A stretch of 36,419 nt of DNA from Candidatus Moraniibacteriota bacterium (GCA_030679895.1 JAUXSN010000002.1:1-36419); one strand, 5' to 3'; positions 26,112 through 35,615 are shown, counted from the stretch's first letter. Notes: a model not told the origin generated them from the letters alone. Made by a program: numbers and translations.

Positions 26112-27971
26112 TTATATCTCTATTCCTGATGCTAAATTTTGGAATTCATTCACCAATATTTTGACCGCTTCCTTGTCGCCTGTTCTTTCGGCTTCTTTTA
26201 TATCTTGGGTGATCCTGACAATTTTTTCTTTTATGCGCGTTTTTTTCAGCCTTTCAAGACATGCCTTCAACTCCAGAGCCGGATCGAAGAAACGCTGGCC
26301 CTCCGTTCTGTTTTCCGCCTCCACTTCTGCTTCGAGAATAGTCTCTTCAATAAACTTAACCAATTTATAATCGGAAAAAGAGCTTTTGATTTTAGCTGGG
26401 TCATAATCCCCTTTTTCTTTTTTTATCGCCTCAAGAATGCTTTTTTCTTCTTTTTCGAAAAAATAATCCGGTCTTATTTTTTCTAGTTGCCGCCGGCCTT
26501 CTTTTGGGAAAGCGAGGAGAAGGCCGATGATCCTTTTTTCGTGAGAATAGCCCTTTTTTTCTTGTTTTTTCTCTACTTCCCGCGAACCGGTTTTCGTTTC
26601 TCTTGTTTCTTTTTTGGACTGTTCCAGCACGTTTGCGAGGATTTTTTCTTCGGTGCCCAGTTTTTCCGCTAAAACCTTAAGCCAGTGGGATTGCTCGACC
26701 GGGCTCGAAATATCCTTGATCACATTCAGAAGCTCTTTGGCAATTTTTTTCTTTCCTAGCGGATCTTTCGAATCGTGCCGTGAAAATATGTCTTCGAAAT
26801 AATACTCAATCAGCCCCCTGGCCTCCAAAACGGATTTTCTCCAAATTTCTTTATTTTCTCGGATAATATCGGCTGCGTCTTTCCCGCTGGGCAGCAAGAC
26901 TATTCTAACATCTAAATCGTTCTCAAGACAAACGCGGGCGCTTTTTTTCGCCGCCGCTTGCCCCGCCGAATCCATATCAAAGGCCATCTTGAGATTTTCC
27001 GTGTAGCGTTTGATTATTTTTATCTGCTCGAATGTCAAGGCTGTTCCGGAAACCGCGACTGTATTCGGAAAACCGGCTTGAGAAGAAGCGATGACATCCA
27101 TATTCCCTTCGACAAGAATGATTTCGTCTTTTTTCCTTATTTCCGTCTTGGCCAGATGCAGCCCGTAAAGAGTCTTGCTTTTGTCGTAGAGTTCCGATTG
27201 GGGCGTATTGATATACTTGGCGTTTTTTTCGTCGCCTCCCGGAGCCACGCGGGCCGAAAAACCAACGACTCGCCCCATCACGTCAAGGATCGGAAACATG
27301 ATGCGGTCCCTGAATCTGTCATAACAACGATCAGCAGTCAGTGACCAGTGACCAGTATTGTTATTTAAATCTTTTCCAATTTTATTGTTCACTGTTCGTT
27401 GTCCACTGTTCACTGATTTTTCAACCAGCAATCCGGTTTTAGAAATATCGGCAATATTATAATTCTTCTTCAATAAAAATTCCAGAATATTCCGCCAGCC
27501 CTCTGGCGCGTAGCCGAGGCGGAATTTTCTCATTGTTTCGTCCGTCAAGCCTCGTTCGCGCAGATATTTCAGAATTTTTTCCTTTCCCGTTCCCTCCCAA
27601 AGATTTTTCTCGTACCATTTGGCGGCCAGTTCCAGAATCTTATAGAGTTTCGGCTTAACGCTGTCTTCCTTCTTTTTTGTCCCTTCATATTTTTTGAGTT
27701 GAACTCCCGCTTTTTGAGCCAGCTGTTCAAGAGCTTCCCGAAACCCGATGCCTTCCATTTCCATCACAAAGGAAAAAGCGTCCCCGCCCTTGCCGCACCC
27801 GAAACAGTGCCAGCTCCGGCGCTCTTCGCTTGCTATGAAAGAAGGGCTTTTTTCATTATGAAAAGGACAGAGCGCTTTCCAATTGCTCCCCGCTTTCGTG
27901 AGCCGGATGTACTCACCGATGAGTTCGACAATATTTACCCGGCTTTTTACCTCTTCGACATCGGAATTCAT
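26112..27971 (-). CDS. dnaG: DNA primase
   Basis: Zinc finger CPFHNEKSPSF...WHCFGCGKGGDAFSF; Toprim LVEGNMDVIASSQAGF. Start at MNSDVEEVK preferred over the upstream in-frame ATG at 28001. Confidence 0.95.
   Translation of the reverse strand: MNSDVEEVKSRVNIVELIGEYIRLTKAGSNWKALCPFHNEKSPSFIASEERRSWHCFGCGKGGDAFSFVMEMEGIGFREALEQLAQKAGVQLKKYEGTKKKEDSVKPKLYKILELAAKWYEKNLWEGTGKEKILKYLRERGLTDETMRKFRLGYAPEGWRNILEFLLKKNYNIADISKTGLLVEKSVNSGQRTVNNKIGKDLNNNTGHWSLTADRCYDRFRDRIMFPILDVMGRVVGFSARVAPGGDEKNAKYINTPQSELYDKSKTLYGLHLAKTEIRKKDEIILVEGNMDVIASSQAGFPNTVAVSGTALTFEQIKIIKRYTENLKMAFDMDSAGQAAAKKSARVCLENDLDVRIVLLPSGKDAADIIRENKEIWRKSVLEARGLIEYYFEDIFSRHDSKDPLGKKKIAKELLNVIKDISSPVEQSHWLKVLAEKLGTEEKILANVLEQSKKETRETKTGSREVEKKQEKKGYSHEKRIIGLLLAFPKEGRRQLEKIRPDYFFEKEEKSILEAIKKEKGDYDPAKIKSSFSDYKLVKFIEETILEAEVEAENRTEGQRFFDPALELKACLERLKKTRIKEKIVRITQDIKEAERTGDKEAVKILVNEFQNLASGIEI
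27328..27423 (-). repeat. MITE-like inverted-repeat element inserted in frame inside dnaG
   Basis: Minus strand TCAGTGAACAGTGGACAACGAACAGTGAACAATA...AATACTGGTCACTGGTCACTGACTGCTGATCG: imperfect terminal inverted repeats (TCAGTGAaCAGTG vs TCAGTGAcCAGTG), encoding VNSGQRTVNNKIGKDLNNNTGHWSLTADR. Confidence 0.65.
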
Positions 27972-28067
27972 CAGGTAAGGGTTGTTTATTAATAATACCA
28001 AGCCAACGGCGAAAATATTTCGCTGATTGAAGCAATGAAGTTTTTTCAGTTTGTGTTTAGTTTTTTT

Positions 28068-28349
28068 CTAGACGAGAATGAGCGACTTGGCCGTAATTCC
28101 GTAAAGCTGATCCAGATCCTTTGTGATCCGGTTCAGGTCTTTGGCGGAGGCCTCGATCGCCACCGTAATCATGGCGGTGCAATGCTCAATGCAATGCCGC
28201 TGGACATTGACGCCGAGCCTCGCCAGGATCAAGTGCCCGCTTTCCGTGAGAATCCGGTTCACTTCCGGCGAGTGCATCTGCCGGTCCTTCACCAGAATGG
28301 TAATCGTGGCCAGATGTAATTTTGGTTTTATTGCGTTTTTTTCAGGCAT
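28068..28349 (-). CDS. TM1266-like small ACT/NikR-C-fold protein (annotated elsewhere as iron-only hydrogenase system regulator)
   Basis: ATITILVKDRQMHSPEVNRILTESGHLILARLGVNVQRHCIEHCTAMITVAIEASAKDLNRITKDLDQLYGITAKSLIL matches the family pattern from recall. Confidence 0.6.
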   Translation of the reverse strand: MPEKNAIKPKLHLATITILVKDRQMHSPEVNRILTESGHLILARLGVNVQRHCIEHCTAMITVAIEASAKDLNRITKDLDQLYGITAKSLILV

Positions 28350-28429
28350 AAAGCTGTTTCTTTAGCTAATCATAGCTTAACGGAAGATCTTGTTTTTGTA
28401 TAGTTTTCGGTTTTTTTCTTTTTGGCAGT

Positions 28430-29002
28430 TCATTTTTTGAATAATAAGTTGTAAAATTCATTCCGGTATTTTTTATCAAAACGAGCTCGGAGAAGAGAGC
28501 TTTTTATTTCCCCTTCATAAAAATCCGGATTCTCGGAAAGCGTCAGAAGTTCATTGAAAGCTACCAGTCTAGTTTTTATTTTTTCTCCCGCGTCCGGCTG
28601 GGGTGGCTGCTTGAAATAGCAATCGCGGGCGATATAGGTATAAATTGTCCAGATCATTTTCCCGCTTGGATTTTGTTCTTTCCAAAGCGCCCAGTCTTTT
28701 GACGCGTATCCTGTTTCTTCAAGAAGCTCTCGTTTCGCCGCCGCAAGCGGCCTTTCTCCCTCATCGATCCGCCCGCCGGCAATTGTTGTTTTATCTGTTT
28801 TCCAGTTCGGCTGCCTTTGTTTCAAGATCAAAATCTTGTCCCCGATGACCGGAATCACGTTGACGGTGTCGGGACGGCGCAATTTTTCAAAAATTTCAAC
28901 CGAACCGTCAAACATTTTCTGCTTCCACTGCCAGACGTCAAAAATAACGCCCTTAAAAACGCGCTTGGCATTGGCCGGAAGATTTTTTCTGTTTTTAGGC
29001 AT
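28430..29002 (-). CDS. Nudix hydrolase, ADP-ribose pyrophosphatase-like
   Basis: Nudix box GGRIDEGERPLAAAKRELLEETGY. Confidence 0.88.
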   Translation of the reverse strand: MPKNRKNLPANAKRVFKGVIFDVWQWKQKMFDGSVEIFEKLRRPDTVNVIPVIGDKILILKQRQPNWKTDKTTIAGGRIDEGERPLAAAKRELLEETGYASKDWALWKEQNPSGKMIWTIYTYIARDCYFKQPPQPDAGEKIKTRLVAFNELLTLSENPDFYEGEIKSSLLRARFDKKYRNEFYNLLFKK

Positions 29003-29101
29003 ATTTTAAGGCTTTATTTAGACAGTTTCTAAAATCTAACGCCCAAAAAGAAAAAGATACTTTTACTAAATCCAAAAATCCGGAGTCCGGATATAGAAAG
29101 A

Positions 29102-30811
29102 CTATTTTATCCGTATCGTCGCGAAGTCCGTTCCAAAACCCGGCTGGGGATCTATTTTTTCAAAATTTGCCCCGGGAAAAGCTGTTTCGATTCTCGCCAT
29201 CAGGTCATCATCATACCCCATCAGGATTATTTGCGAAGGTTTTTTTATCGCGCTCGGATCAAAATCGGGCTTTACGTAAAAAATATTGGCTGTTTTGCCG
29301 TAGGTAAAAAGTTTGATCACTTGGGCGGAAACAGGAAGGCCGTCTTCCGTTTCTTTTCCTCCTCCGTTTGTCACCACGTATTTCGAGAGACCAACCGGCA
29401 GATTATTGATATACTTGGCCATATTCATAAAATTCTGGTTGAAAGCCTGATGGGACTCTTCGCTCTGTCCCCAGTCCACAAAATACATTTTTGTGGACAG
29501 CAATCCGCTGCCGATGATCGCAACGGTTAAAAGGGCATAAACCGCTTTTTTAAATTTCGCTTTCCGATAGCGCCCGGCCCATTTGAATGCGGCTTCGATG
29601 GAAAATACCGCGATCAGTAGCGCGGCCGGCATGCTCCCGATACTTCTAAGGGCGTGCGGGATTCCTTCATAAGTCATCGCCGCCGGAAGAAGCATCACAA
29701 AAAACCAGGAAAGAAGAAGCGAAACCAGAATCAGGCGCTCGCTTCGTTCACCGCTCTTGATCCGGCGATAGAGAAGATAAAAAAATTCATAGATGGAATA
29801 AAACAGGCCGGCGAGGAAAAACATTCCGATAATTATGGGGAGTTCCGGCTGTGTGGGCAGATTTTGCCGCCAATTCTGATCGCCGTAGAAATTGAACTCG
29901 GCTAAGGTCTTTCCGAAACTGGCGCCGATCGTCAGAAGCAAGTGCCCTCCATTCACTGCCGGATTGAACACCGACACCTCTCCGGTGCGGGAGGTGAAAA
30001 GTTCGGGGTGGATCGCGAAATTCACGAGCATAGGAAGCGCCACGAGAATCATAGCGAAAGAAAAAGCGGCGATTTCTTTCCAATGGGTCGCCAAAAATCT
30101 TTTCCGGCTGATGATAAACGCAGCCAGAAGAACAATCAGGATTAAGGGAGCGATGCGAAAAGCGATATAGGTATAAGTCCCCAGTCCGAAGAACATCCCG
30201 GCAATGGCATAATCGATAATTTTCTTTTTTTGGATCCCCCGGATGAGGAAAAAGATCGTGAAGACCAAAACAAAGGGCAGGAGACTAGCCCGAAAAGAAA
30301 TGCGGCTGAAATTGATGGCCCAAAAAGTCGTGGCCGTCAAAAATCCGGCGATGAGACCGGCTCTCCGGCTCCGGAACAGTTCCTCGCCGAGAAGTATCAT
30401 CCCCAGAACCGTCAAAGTTCCCGCCAGAACCGACCACATCTTGAGCGTAACCACGCTCACGCCAAAAAGGGTGAATCCTAGGGCGATGAGATTCATGAAA
30501 AGGCCTTCGCGCCCGTTGTTGTTAGTATAAAAAAGCTTCCAATGATGACTGGCGTTGGCAGTGAGAGCGTCCGTTCCATTGACGGCTTCATCCGGATAAA
30601 CACCGGCCGGAATGGAGCTCAAGTGATAGGTTCTGATGAAAAAAGCCAAAAGGACAATGAACAGTCCCAGAATGAAGAAAGTTTTGCGGCTTAGGGTTTT
30701 TTCGTCATCGGGCTTGTCTTTCAGGAAACCGAATGATTCATTCGTGGCAGATTTTTTTTGACTGCTTTTTTTCCCTCGTGAACCGGATTTTGACTTTAAT
30801 GATTTAGCCAT
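29102..30811 (-). CDS. ArnT/GT39-like membrane glycosyltransferase
   Basis: Multi-TM; AFFIRTYHLSSIPAGVYPDEAVNGTDA (acidic DE motif in the first periplasmic loop), NGREGLFMNLIAL. Confidence 0.75.
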   Translation of the reverse strand: MAKSLKSKSGSRGKKSSQKKSATNESFGFLKDKPDDEKTLSRKTFFILGLFIVLLAFFIRTYHLSSIPAGVYPDEAVNGTDALTANASHHWKLFYTNNNGREGLFMNLIALGFTLFGVSVVTLKMWSVLAGTLTVLGMILLGEELFRSRRAGLIAGFLTATTFWAINFSRISFRASLLPFVLVFTIFFLIRGIQKKKIIDYAIAGMFFGLGTYTYIAFRIAPLILIVLLAAFIISRKRFLATHWKEIAAFSFAMILVALPMLVNFAIHPELFTSRTGEVSVFNPAVNGGHLLLTIGASFGKTLAEFNFYGDQNWRQNLPTQPELPIIIGMFFLAGLFYSIYEFFYLLYRRIKSGERSERLILVSLLLSWFFVMLLPAAMTYEGIPHALRSIGSMPAALLIAVFSIEAAFKWAGRYRKAKFKKAVYALLTVAIIGSGLLSTKMYFVDWGQSEESHQAFNQNFMNMAKYINNLPVGLSKYVVTNGGGKETEDGLPVSAQVIKLFTYGKTANIFYVKPDFDPSAIKKPSQIILMGYDDDLMARIETAFPGANFEKIDPQPGFGTDFATIRIK

Positions 30812-30906
30812 GTTTTTTGTTTTAAATTTTCAGTTTTATGTTTTTATAATAATATACTCGCCGCTAATTCACAAAGGCGTGAATAATAGTTTGTGATATC
30901 CTAATT

Positions 30907-30931
30907 TTCCCTAACATTAAATGTTAGGGAA
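30907..30931. repeat. Near-perfect palindromic hairpin TTCCCTAACATT-A-AATGTTAGGGAA
   Basis: 12-bp arms; plus-strand T-run follows. Confidence 0.8.
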
Positions 30932-30955
30932 TTTTTTTCGCGGGCTTTTTAATCT

Positions 30956-30980
30956 ATTCCTAATCTCGTAGATTAGGAAT
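30956..30980. repeat. Palindromic hairpin ATTCCTAATCT-CGT-AGATTAGGAAT adjacent to the ahcY 3' end
   Basis: 11-bp perfect arms with 3-nt loop. Confidence 0.8.
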
Positions 30981-30985
30981 TTTGA

Positions 30986-32392
30986 TTAATACCGGTAAAA
31001 ATCCGGTTTGAAGGGTCCTGATTCGGAAATTCCGAGATATTCCGCTTGTTCCTTAGTGAGCGTCGAGAGCTTTACACCAATTTTTCCGAGGTGGAGGCAG
31101 GCCACTTCTTCGTCAAGTTTTTTGGGAAGAATATGAACGCCGATGGGGTATTTTTTCGTCCAAAGTTCCAATTGGGCAAGAACTTGATTGGAAAAACTGC
31201 TGCTCATCACAAAACTGGGATGTCCGGTCGCGCAACCAAGGTTCATAAGACGCCCTTCGGCGAGAATATATATTTCGTTTCCACCAGGAAAAATATATTT
31301 GTCCACTTGGGGCTTGATGTTCACTTTTTTGACGCCCTTCGCGCTGTCGAGCTTTTCCATTTGAATTTCGTTATCAAAGTGGCCGATGTTCGCGACAATC
31401 GCCTGATTTTTCATTTTTTTCATGTGGTCATATGTAACAACGTGCCGATTGCCGGTCGCGGTGATATAGATATCGGCTCTTCCCAGAGTATCCTCGATAG
31501 TCGTGACTTCATACCCCTCCATCGCCGCCTGAAGAGCGCAAATCGGATCAATTTCCGTGATGATCACCCGCGCGCCTTGCCCGCGGAGCGCTTGCGCGCA
31601 ACCTTTTCCCACTTCGCCGTATCCGCAAACCACCGCTGTTTTCCCTCCCAGCATTACATCCATCGCTCGGTTGAGCCCGTCGATGACTGAATGCCGGCAT
31701 CCGTAAATATTGTCGAATTTGCTTTTGGTCACCGAATCATTGACGTTGATCGCCGGAAATAATAATTTTCCTTGTTCAAAGCGTTGATAGAGCCGGTGCA
31801 CGCCGGTCGTCGTTTCTTCGGAAACGCCTTTGATTTTTTTCGAAACGTTTTCCCAACGCTTCGGTTTTTTTTGAAATTCTTTTTTTAGGATCTTAATCAA
31901 TTCCTGAAAATCTTTTTCGGATCGGCTATAATCTTTTTTTAGCAGTTCCGGATTTTTTTCTATTTCCGCCCCGAGATGAACCATCAGCGTCGCGTCCCCT
32001 CCGTCATCGACAATAAGGTCCGGACCTTCTCCGTTTCCGAAGTCCAGCGTTTTCTCAAGACACCACCAGTATTCTTCAAGAGTTTCGCCTTTCCAGGCAA
32101 AAACGGGAATGCCGGCCTTGGCGACAGCCGCCGCCGCATGGTCTTGCGTGGAAAAAATATTGCAGCTCGACCAGCGCACCTCGGCGCCAAGGGCCGCAAG
32201 GGTTTCGATAAGCACCGCGGTCTGGATCGTCATATGGAGCGACCCCGCTATTTTCGCATTCTTAAAGGGTTTTTTACTTGCATATTTTTTCCGAATTGCC
32301 ATCAGCCCCGGCATTTCCTTTTCGGCAATCTTGATTTCCTTTCGGCCCCACTCGGCGAGTTTAATGTCTGCCACTTTGTAATCTGTTTTCAT
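30986..32392 (-). CDS. ahcY: Adenosylhomocysteinase
   Basis: [67 protein letters not shown]-terminal KPDFYRY. Confidence 0.96.
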   Translation of the reverse strand: MKTDYKVADIKLAEWGRKEIKIAEKEMPGLMAIRKKYASKKPFKNAKIAGSLHMTIQTAVLIETLAALGAEVRWSSCNIFSTQDHAAAAVAKAGIPVFAWKGETLEEYWWCLEKTLDFGNGEGPDLIVDDGGDATLMVHLGAEIEKNPELLKKDYSRSEKDFQELIKILKKEFQKKPKRWENVSKKIKGVSEETTTGVHRLYQRFEQGKLLFPAINVNDSVTKSKFDNIYGCRHSVIDGLNRAMDVMLGGKTAVVCGYGEVGKGCAQALRGQGARVIITEIDPICALQAAMEGYEVTTIEDTLGRADIYITATGNRHVVTYDHMKKMKNQAIVANIGHFDNEIQMEKLDSAKGVKKVNIKPQVDKYIFPGGNEIYILAEGRLMNLGCATGHPSFVMSSSFSNQVLAQLELWTKKYPIGVHILPKKLDEEVACLHLGKIGVKLSTLTKEQAEYLGISESGPFKPDFYRY

Positions 32393-32413
32393 TAATTTAA
32401 AAAATTTAATAAT

Positions 32414-33364
32414 TTAATCAGCAAGATCAATTTCTTCTTTATATGCTTTCTTGTATCTTTCGCTGAATTCCTTTTTTGTGAACCTATGCTCCTGCGTTCC
32501 GTATTTCTCAATCGCGAAACTGGCCGCGACGCTCCCGAGCCGGGCGCACATTTTCAAATTATACCCCTTATCGAGGCCAATTAAAAGCCCCGCGCGATAC
32601 GCATCCCCGGCACCGGTAGGATCAACGATTTTTTTCGGCTTGCTCGCTTCCACGCGTATTTCTTCTTTTTGATTGGTTTTGATGAGCGATCCATTAGCGC
32701 CAAAAGTCGTAATCAGCATTTTTATTTTATTTAGCATATCATTTTCGCTCCAGCCGGTCCTTTTTTGAATCATTTTAATTTCATAATCATTCCCAACAAG
32801 AACATCCGCCTGACTAATGGATTTTTTCAATTCCTTGTCGCTGAAAGCCGGAATCTGCTGTCCGGGATCGAAAATTGTTTTGATGCCAAGGATAGCGCAC
32901 TGCGACAAGTGCCTGATCATTATTTTCTTTTGCGTCGGTGAAACAATGGCCCACTTCGGTTTTTTATCCCGCTTTTTGAAAAAAATATCCGGCGCCAAGC
33001 CAAGAGCTCCGTTATAGAACGCGGTGATTTGATTGTCATCGAGATCGGTTGTTATATAGCAGGAAGCGGTGAAAAGTTTTCCGTCTTTCACAATTTTATT
33101 CGTTTCGATGCCTAATCTTTTTAGATGTTCGATGTATTCGTCTCCGTCCTGCCCGACAGACGAAACAACAATCGGATCCGCGCCAAGCAGCTTGAGGCTG
33201 TAGGCAATGTTTCCAACCGTTCCCCCTTTGCTTTTTCCAAGCTTTTCCACTGTGAAACAAACATTCAGAATATGAATATTGTCCGGCAGAATATGGTTTT
33301 TGAAGCGATCCGGAAAGTCCATGATATGGTCATAGACCAAAGATCCGGAAACAAGAATTGGCAT
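32414..33364 (-). CDS. PfkB-family carbohydrate/nucleoside kinase (adenosine kinase candidate)
   Basis: GGTVGNIAYSLKLLGADPIVVSSVGQDG; VDPTGAGDAYRAGLL; immediately downstream of ahcY's strand neighbourhood. Confidence 0.85.
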   Translation of the reverse strand: MPILVSGSLVYDHIMDFPDRFKNHILPDNIHILNVCFTVEKLGKSKGGTVGNIAYSLKLLGADPIVVSSVGQDGDEYIEHLKRLGIETNKIVKDGKLFTASCYITTDLDDNQITAFYNGALGLAPDIFFKKRDKKPKWAIVSPTQKKIMIRHLSQCAILGIKTIFDPGQQIPAFSDKELKKSISQADVLVGNDYEIKMIQKRTGWSENDMLNKIKMLITTFGANGSLIKTNQKEEIRVEASKPKKIVDPTGAGDAYRAGLLIGLDKGYNLKMCARLGSVAASFAIEKYGTQEHRFTKKEFSERYKKAYKEEIDLAD

Positions 33365-33368
33365 AAAA

Positions 33369-33815
33369 TTATATTTTATCTTTTTTAACGAATTCTTCTT
33401 CTAAATCCTTGAGAAACTCCAGATATCTTTTATCATTTCTTCCGAAAATTATTCCATAGGCTTTAACATAAAGCCAGAAAAATTTTTCTCTGTCGTACTG
33501 CTCGGACGCGAATAAAGAATTTATTTCATCGGTGATTGTATTCAGATTGTCTATCCTTTTTCTTGATTCATCCTTGATTTTACTGTGATCGTAAGCTGAT
33601 TCTGGATAACGCTCTTCATAACGAGAAACAATCTTTGTCTTCCCTTCCGCATGCTTTTTTTTTAATTCTTCCAGAGTATCCATGTCCCACCAATCAGCGT
33701 CTATAGCTCCAGCAGAAAATACCTGATAAGCATTATTGTAGTCACCACTCACTCCTGTCTCCGGGACAATTTGAGGAATTTCTTGAAGAACTTTTTCTTG
33801 GTGTTCTACTGCCAT
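33369..33815 (-). CDS. Hypothetical protein (148 aa)
   Basis: ORF collinear with the neighbouring operon, 4 bp from the PfkB gene; no recognised domain. Confidence 0.6.
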   Translation of the reverse strand: MAVEHQEKVLQEIPQIVPETGVSGDYNNAYQVFSAGAIDADWWDMDTLEELKKKHAEGKTKIVSRYEERYPESAYDHSKIKDESRKRIDNLNTITDEINSLFASEQYDREKFFWLYVKAYGIIFGRNDKRYLEFLKDLEEEFVKKDKI

Positions 33816-33835
33816 AAAATTTAGTACCTAATTAT

Positions 33836-34093
33836 TTATTTTTTCCGCCTCTTGAGGTTCGGGGTAGTCTTTTCGGCCATCGCGCGGGCTTTTTCTTCCG
33901 GCATTCCCAGCTTATCAACTGCGATTTTGATTTGCATTTCAATATATTCAGGCATTTCCATCTTAGCAGTGAATTCACCATTCTGGAAGCAAAAATGGCA
34001 ATATTCGCTGCTCGGCGACCCGTCCGCGTTCGTCCCAAAGTCTTCCGATTTGCTCATCGGCATCCCGCAGCTTTAGCAAGTTGTTGTTCCCAT
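33836..34093 (-). pseudogene. Putative zinc-ribbon protein (zf-ribbon_2-like) interrupted by in-frame TAA at 34073-34075
   Basis: Reading from ATG 34093: MGTTTC*SCGMPMSKSEDFGTNADGSPSSEYCHFCFQNGEFTAK; the family normally has CxSCGMP...GTnadGs.s.eYC.yCyqnG.f. Confidence 0.65.
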
Positions 34094-34113
34094 AAGTTTT
34101 CTTTATTTATTAT

Positions 34114-34770
34114 CTATTTAACTTTCACCATCCTCAAAATCTTTTTTATTTCCTTGTCATATTTCTTGAGCAAATAAAAAAGATCCCAAGTAAAATTATC
34201 CGGATGGAATTTCATCTCCCTCGCTAGAACTTTCTTTTCATAAAACAGCACTCCGCTCGCCTCCTTGTCGACGGGCTTTACGGAACCGTTATAAAGGCCG
34301 ACATAAAAATTATATTTGTTCGCTATATGGACTTTTTTTCCTTTAATCATTCTTTCCATGGACATTATCCTTGTATCGATGTGCCTCACGAGAGCCACGC
34401 TTTCCATATATTTTCGGAGCAATTTGAAAGCTTTTTTGAATTCATCTTCCGTTTCCACCACGATTGACGGAACCTTGAGCTCCTGTACGGTCTCAAACAT
34501 GACTGTGTAGAAAGGCACGTCCCCGAAAGTCACATGTCCACCAATAGTCTTATCTATAAGAGACGCGTTGTGGTTTTTTCGGTGAGATCTTTTCTGGAGA
34601 AGCAGTTCACCGTCTAGATTGAAGAGCAAAGTCATGACAACTTCACAAGCCCACGTTGGTTTTCCCGTTTTTTTGAAAACCTTAGTTTGCTCAGCATAAA
34701 ATTTGTCCCGATCCATCGCCGCCGCCACATCCGTTTTCTTGAGATCGTAGGTTGTGATGAGTTCGCCCAT
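34114..34770 (-). CDS. Nudix-fold protein with degenerate Nudix box
   Basis: GELLLQKRSHRKNHNASLIDKTIGGHVTFGDVPFYTVMFETVQELKV. Confidence 0.6.
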   Translation of the reverse strand: MGELITTYDLKKTDVAAAMDRDKFYAEQTKVFKKTGKPTWACEVVMTLLFNLDGELLLQKRSHRKNHNASLIDKTIGGHVTFGDVPFYTVMFETVQELKVPSIVVETEDEFKKAFKLLRKYMESVALVRHIDTRIMSMERMIKGKKVHIANKYNFYVGLYNGSVKPVDKEASGVLFYEKKVLAREMKFHPDNFTWDLFYLLKKYDKEIKKILRMVKVK

Positions 34771-34825
34771 TGGTTTAAAATTTACGAAAATTAATTTTCT
34801 ATATTTTTTTAAGTGCTAAACAACG

Positions 34826-35611
34826 TTAATTCTTGTGTCCAAATAATTTAAGGTAATGTTCTTTGAGTGTTTTATTTGCTTGCGGCATATTTAGGTTGTT
34901 GATTAAAGATTTCCATTCTCCTGCTTGAGTATATCTTTCCGCCACATTTAATGCGATGGGATCCCTCAGCTTGTTGATGTTCAATGGGAGACTCAAACCA
35001 TCGGAATATAGTCCAGCTTTCCCTAAACCCCGAGTAATCTTTTCCGTTTCTTCATTTTTGAAATTGAAGCAGTATATCATCACATTGTCCGGCATATTCG
35101 CAAGAATAGATCTGAATCCGCTTTGAAATTCCACATTTGCGCTCTTTCCCAGTCTGCCAGAAGGATATATCAACACTATTCCATTATGATCCTGTATATG
35201 TTCGACCACGGATTGAACCATCTTTCGACCCTCGGAAAGATTATTGCCGCTGGGTATCGGGATGAAATAATTTCTGCCCAGCGCTCTTCCATATTCTTCG
35301 TATCCTCTCGGAGTTGTGACCATTTTGAGATCAGCCGGATCTCTCGTCAGTGCTCCGATAATCGCCGGGGTGTCTATTCCGCCTGGGTGATTCGCGATAA
35401 TAAGACCTGCTTCCTTATTAAGCTTTTGCCTTTCCTCGTCTTCAGCATCTTTTTCGTATCGGACATCAACATTAAAAACCTCAAGGAGGTAGCCCGAAAC
35501 ACCTTTCAATCCTCCCTCTCGGAATTTTTCTGCCATTTTCTTCTCCATATTCTGACGCATCGCACCCCTGTATTCTTCATGAACATAACCTCCTGGTTTA
35601 AGTGATTCCAT
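34826..35611 (-). CDS. PlsC-like lysophospholipid acyltransferase
   Basis: HX4D motif IIANHPGGIDTPAI; GIVLIYPSGRLGKS. Confidence 0.7.
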   Translation of the reverse strand: MESLKPGGYVHEEYRGAMRQNMEKKMAEKFREGGLKGVSGYLLEVFNVDVRYEKDAEDEERQKLNKEAGLIIANHPGGIDTPAIIGALTRDPADLKMVTTPRGYEEYGRALGRNYFIPIPSGNNLSEGRKMVQSVVEHIQDHNGIVLIYPSGRLGKSANVEFQSGFRSILANMPDNVMIYCFNFKNEETEKITRGLGKAGLYSDGLSLPLNINKLRDPIALNVAERYTQAGEWKSLINNLNMPQANKTLKEHYLKLFGHKN

Positions 35612-35615
35612 AAAA

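Noticed and set aside
33836-34093. Genome-wide reassignment of TAA (or TGA) to sense
   Set aside because: TAA and TGA end many well-defined genes here at the expected positions (e.g. pyrF with TAA, paralog A with TGA), so the zinc-ribbon TAA is a local event.
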